A stretch of 41,872 bases of DNA from CAYNST01 sp964399955 (lineage in GTDB: Bacteria > Pseudomonadota > Gammaproteobacteria > Pseudomonadales > Cellvibrionaceae), in NCBI GenBank assembly GCA_964399955.1, contig CAYNST010000019.1, forward strand, positions 1 through 41,872, written 5' to 3'. A program made the position numbers and the translations under genes. Positions 39,782 to 41,872 of the stretch are shown piece by piece. Below the pieces are notes generated by a model. That model worked only from the letters and a program-made list of their open reading frames with translations, was not told where the DNA came from and did no database searches. Numbering within the stretch: position 1 is the stretch's first letter; every line of letters begins with the position of its first letter.

Positions 39782-40609
39782 CTAGCGCCCGCCCTTTTCC
39801 TGCGCGTGAAACCAGGGGAAACACCAGGCCGAGAGCATGCGCAGCAGAAAATCGATGATAAAGGCCAGCAGGGTTATCCACACTACGTAAGGCAGAATCA
39901 CATCCATGGCCAGGTAGCGGCGCACCAGGAAGATGCGATAGCCCAGGCCTTCGGTTGCGGCTATCGCCTCGGCTGCGATCAAAAACAGCCAGGCCGATCC
40001 CAGCGACAGCCGTATGGCCACCAGTAGCCTCGGCAGAACCTGGGGCAGGATAATGCGCAGGATGATCTGCCAGCTGTTGCCGCCCAACGTCTGCGCCTTG
40101 ATCAGCTGCTCGTTGGGAATATCCAGCACGCGCTGTTGCATATCACGGATGAGAAAGGGCGCAATGCCGAACACGATCAGCACCACCTTGGCCAGCTCGT
40201 CCAGGCCAAACACTATGAACAGAATGGGCAGTACCGCCATGGGAGGAATCAGCGACAGAGCCACCATGAAAGGCGACAAGGCGGCCCGGGCATAGGGCAA
40301 GGCACCGGTCGCCACGCCAAAAACCAGGGCCAGCAGCGCGCTGATACCCACACCCAGGCCCAGTCGCTGCAGACTGCTGCCGGTATCCTGCCACAGCAGA
40401 TAGTCGCCGGTGCGGCGGTCGGGGGTAAAGGCGTAGCGGTCTATGGCTTCGGCAAAGCTGCCCAGCGAGGGCAGCATCTTGTCGTCGGGGTTCTCCACCA
40501 GGCGTGCGTTGGAGCTGCTGATGTAAATAAACAGCAGCAGCACAAATGGCAGGGCGCCCAGGAAAAAGCGCGGCGCCCAGCCGGGACGACTGTTGATCCA
40601 CCTTCTCAC
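39782..40609 (-). CDS. ABC transporter permease of the guanidine/urea-carboxylase operon
   Basis: A 275-residue membrane protein that begins with GTG, nine bases after the binding-protein stop. One N-terminal helix, a periplasmic segment of about 45 residues, then about five further helices are visible. The EAA-type loop is T-L-G-G-N-S-W-Q-I-I-L-R-I-I-L-P-Q-V-L-P-R-L (about 174-195). It resembles taurine/nitrate-type permeases. It forms the channel for the binding protein encoded before it. Confidence 0.92.
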   Translation of the reverse strand: MRRWINSRPGWAPRFFLGALPFVLLLFIYISSSNARLVENPDDKMLPSLGSFAEAIDRYAFTPDRRTGDYLLWQDTGSSLQRLGLGVGISALLALVFGVATGALPYARAALSPFMVALSLIPPMAVLPILFIVFGLDELAKVVLIVFGIAPFLIRDMQQRVLDIPNEQLIKAQTLGGNSWQIILRIILPQVLPRLLVAIRLSLGSAWLFLIAAEAIAATEGLGYRIFLVRRYLAMDVILPYVVWITLLAFIIDFLLRMLSAWCFPWFHAQEKGGR

Positions 40610-40618
40610 AGGGCAGGC

Positions 40619-41692
40619 CTACAGTTTGTCTTCGGCGGCCAGCGCCATGAACCCAGGGTCAAAACGCAGCTTGATGTTCTTCTGGTTGCCGAAAATGCCG
40701 GCGGGCGTCTCAATACCAATAAAGCCTGCGCTGTTGGCGCCCTCGCCCAGCAAGCCGTGCTCAAAGGAGAACTCCGCCACGTTGCGCATGGTTGCCGGCA
40801 AATTGTCGCTGCGGGTAAACGCCACTGCGTCAGAGGCCTTATCGAACAGCCGGGTTTTCTCCAACTGCCCTTCAAAGCTTTTCAAATCCGTGCCGGAAGC
40901 CGCCGCCATGGCCTTGCGCGCTGCAACAGCAGATTCTTCATCGCCCTGCATGCGCGCCATGATCTCGTACCAGGCGCCGACCAGGGCCTTGCCCAACTCC
41001 GGGTTTTGCTGGAGGGTTTGAGTATTGACGACCAGCAGGTCGATGATCTCGCCGGGGATTTGGCCTGAGTCGAACACCACGTGCGCGTCCGGCAGCGCGC
41101 GGATTTCCGCCAGCAATGGGTTCCAGGTCACCACGGAGCTGACATTTCGGGTGTTGAAGGCGGCCACCAGATCGGCGTCGGCGGTATTGACCACCTTGAT
41201 GTCGCGCTCGGACATACCCACCGACTCCAACGCCCGCGCCAGCAGGTAGTGGGAAACGCTCAGCTCCACCAGGTTGACCCGCTGGCCCTTGATGGCTTTG
41301 AGCTCCGACTGACCCTTGAGAACCACGCCGTCGTTGCCATTGGAGAAGTCGCCCACGATCAATGCCGTGGTGTCCACCCCACTGGCAGCGGGAATGGTCA
41401 ATGCATCCATGTTGGTCATGGTGCAGCCGTCGTAGCGACCGGCGGTGTACTGGTTGATTGACTCGACGTAGTCATTGATCTGCACCACGTTGATGTCAAT
41501 ATTGTACTTGTCGGCCCATTTTTTAATGATGCCGGCATCCGCGCCATAGCCCCAGGGCATCCAGCCGACATAAATGGACCAGCAGATATCAAAAGATTTG
41601 CGCGTTTCGGCATGGGCGGAAGCGCCGGCCAGCAAAGCGCAGGACAGGGTAACGAATGCGCAAAACGCGCGAAGATTGCGGGTGTGGGGCAT
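40619..41692 (-). CDS. ABC transporter substrate-binding protein linked to urea/guanidine carboxylase
   Basis: A 357-residue periplasmic protein with a Sec signal peptide (hydrophobic L-R-A-F-C-A-F-V-T-L-S-C-A-L-L-A-G, cleavage near A-H-A-E at about 27-29). The mature part has C-W-S-I-Y-V-G-W-M-P-W-G-Y and Q-I-N-D-Y-V-E-S-I-N-Q-Y, characteristic of the periplasmic protein family that accompanies urea carboxylase operons (ABC_peri_uca). It has been annotated for urea, but guanidine or a guanidino compound is likely here because of the riboswitch. GGGAG lies 8 nt before the ATG. It is the first gene after the riboswitch. Confidence 0.93.
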   Translation of the reverse strand: MPHTRNLRAFCAFVTLSCALLAGASAHAETRKSFDICWSIYVGWMPWGYGADAGIIKKWADKYNIDINVVQINDYVESINQYTAGRYDGCTMTNMDALTIPAASGVDTTALIVGDFSNGNDGVVLKGQSELKAIKGQRVNLVELSVSHYLLARALESVGMSERDIKVVNTADADLVAAFNTRNVSSVVTWNPLLAEIRALPDAHVVFDSGQIPGEIIDLLVVNTQTLQQNPELGKALVGAWYEIMARMQGDEESAVAARKAMAAASGTDLKSFEGQLEKTRLFDKASDAVAFTRSDNLPATMRNVAEFSFEHGLLGEGANSAGFIGIETPAGIFGNQKNIKLRFDPGFMALAAEDKL

Positions 41693-41695
41693 GAT

Positions 41696-41799
41696 GGAGC
41701 TCCCGTCGGGTTACACGTGGATGAGCCAGAGGACCAACAGCAGACGCAAAGCGCCGTGCCATCTCTTGCCTCCCGGGCTTTTATCCCGCCGTGTAACCC
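41696..41799 (-). promoter_or_regulatory. Candidate expression platform of the riboswitch
   Basis: GGGTTACACG (minus strand, 41799-41790) lies inside the aptamer and covers its conserved A-C-A-C-G. CGTGTAACCC (41717-41708) follows about 70 nt later and is its perfect complement. It is 3 nt upstream of the Shine-Dalgarno GGGAG (41705-41701) of the binding-protein gene. The two arms cannot pair while the aptamer is folded. Helix formation without ligand beside the ribosome site would give ligand-dependent translation. No T-run is present, so translational control is favoured over termination. Confidence 0.55.
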
Positions 41800-41872
41800 C
41801 GCAGAGCAAAAGCCCTGGAGGTCGCCAGCTCTTGGACCAGTCACTGTCTCAGAAGAGAAGCCGGAACCCTAG
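41765..41872 (-). ncRNA. Guanidine-I riboswitch (ykkC), 5' edge at window end
   Basis: On the minus strand the aptamer's conserved words occur in order: CTAGGGTTCCG at the window edge, ACTGGTCCAAGAG, ACACGG, and GGGATAAAAGCCCGGGAGG. They match the ykkC consensus as in Bacillus subtilis (CTAGGGTTCCG, ACTGGTCCGAGAGA, ACACGG, GGGA-AAAAGCCCGGGAGA). The 5' strand of stem P1, which normally precedes CTAGGG, is outside the window, so the element is cut. The family senses free guanidinium and turns genes on. It controls the operon running left to 32098. Confidence 0.93.

Overview
The window looks like chromosome from a gammaproteobacterium of the Cellvibrionales type (Cellvibrio/Saccharophagus/Teredinibacter/Simiduia-like). 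This is inferred from the ssrA-smpB, fur-recN and grpE-dnaK-dnaJ-dapB neighbourhoods, a Pseudomonas-like Fur, and long poly-serine linkers in exported lipoproteins, which are a habit of that group. I see no prophage, insertion sequence, CRISPR array, rRNA or tRNA gene.

Layout. 1-5940: tmRNA (minus), a VanZ-like membrane protein, a small lipoprotein, smpB, a sodium:neurotransmitter-symporter family transporter, ratA-rnfH, bamE and fur. 6088-13550: recN with a LexA box, divergent from a heat-shock unit (sigma-32 promoter, grpE, dnaK, dnaJ), then a DUF502 membrane protein and dapB. 13555-19853: a cyanate module. A PAS-PAS-AAA+-Fis sigma-54 activator is divergent from an NrtA/CmpA-type ABC transporter, cyanase (cynS) and a small NTF2-fold protein. 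The spacer carries a well-formed -24/-12 promoter and inverted repeats upstream of it. 19983-27304 (minus): two DUF1566 proteins, an unusual N2227-type methyltransferase, and a DUF1552/DUF1592 pair with c-type haem motifs, a poly-Ser linker and an apparent embedded carbohydrate-binding module. 27850-31153 (minus): the glrK-qseG-glrR two-component operon. 31154-32097: a mostly non-coding stretch with a perfect TGTC-N10-GACA GlrR box, a sigma-54 promoter, hairpins and a possible 53-residue ORF. 32098-41872 (minus): a guanidine-I (ykkC) riboswitch at the right edge, followed by an ABC transporter, two DUF1989 proteins, a urea/guanidine carboxylase and allophanate hydrolase.

How the genes work together. 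Two separate modules take nitrogen from small C-N compounds. The cyanate module imports cyanate and hydrolyses it with bicarbonate. The riboswitch operon fits the guanidine route: import, carboxylation, deimination by the DUF1989 pair, then allophanate hydrolysis. One is controlled by sigma-54 plus a dedicated activator, the other by an RNA aptamer.

Most noteworthy: (i) the GlrR box plus sigma-54 promoter next to glrKR with no large gene downstream, which suggests a GlmY-like regulated small RNA; (ii) sigma-54 control of a cyanase operon; (iii) a 10-nt complement between the guanidine aptamer and the sequence just before the ribosome-binding site, a candidate translational switch; (iv) a CBM60-like insert in a DUF1592 cytochrome. 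All functions are read from sequence by eye; no database search was run.
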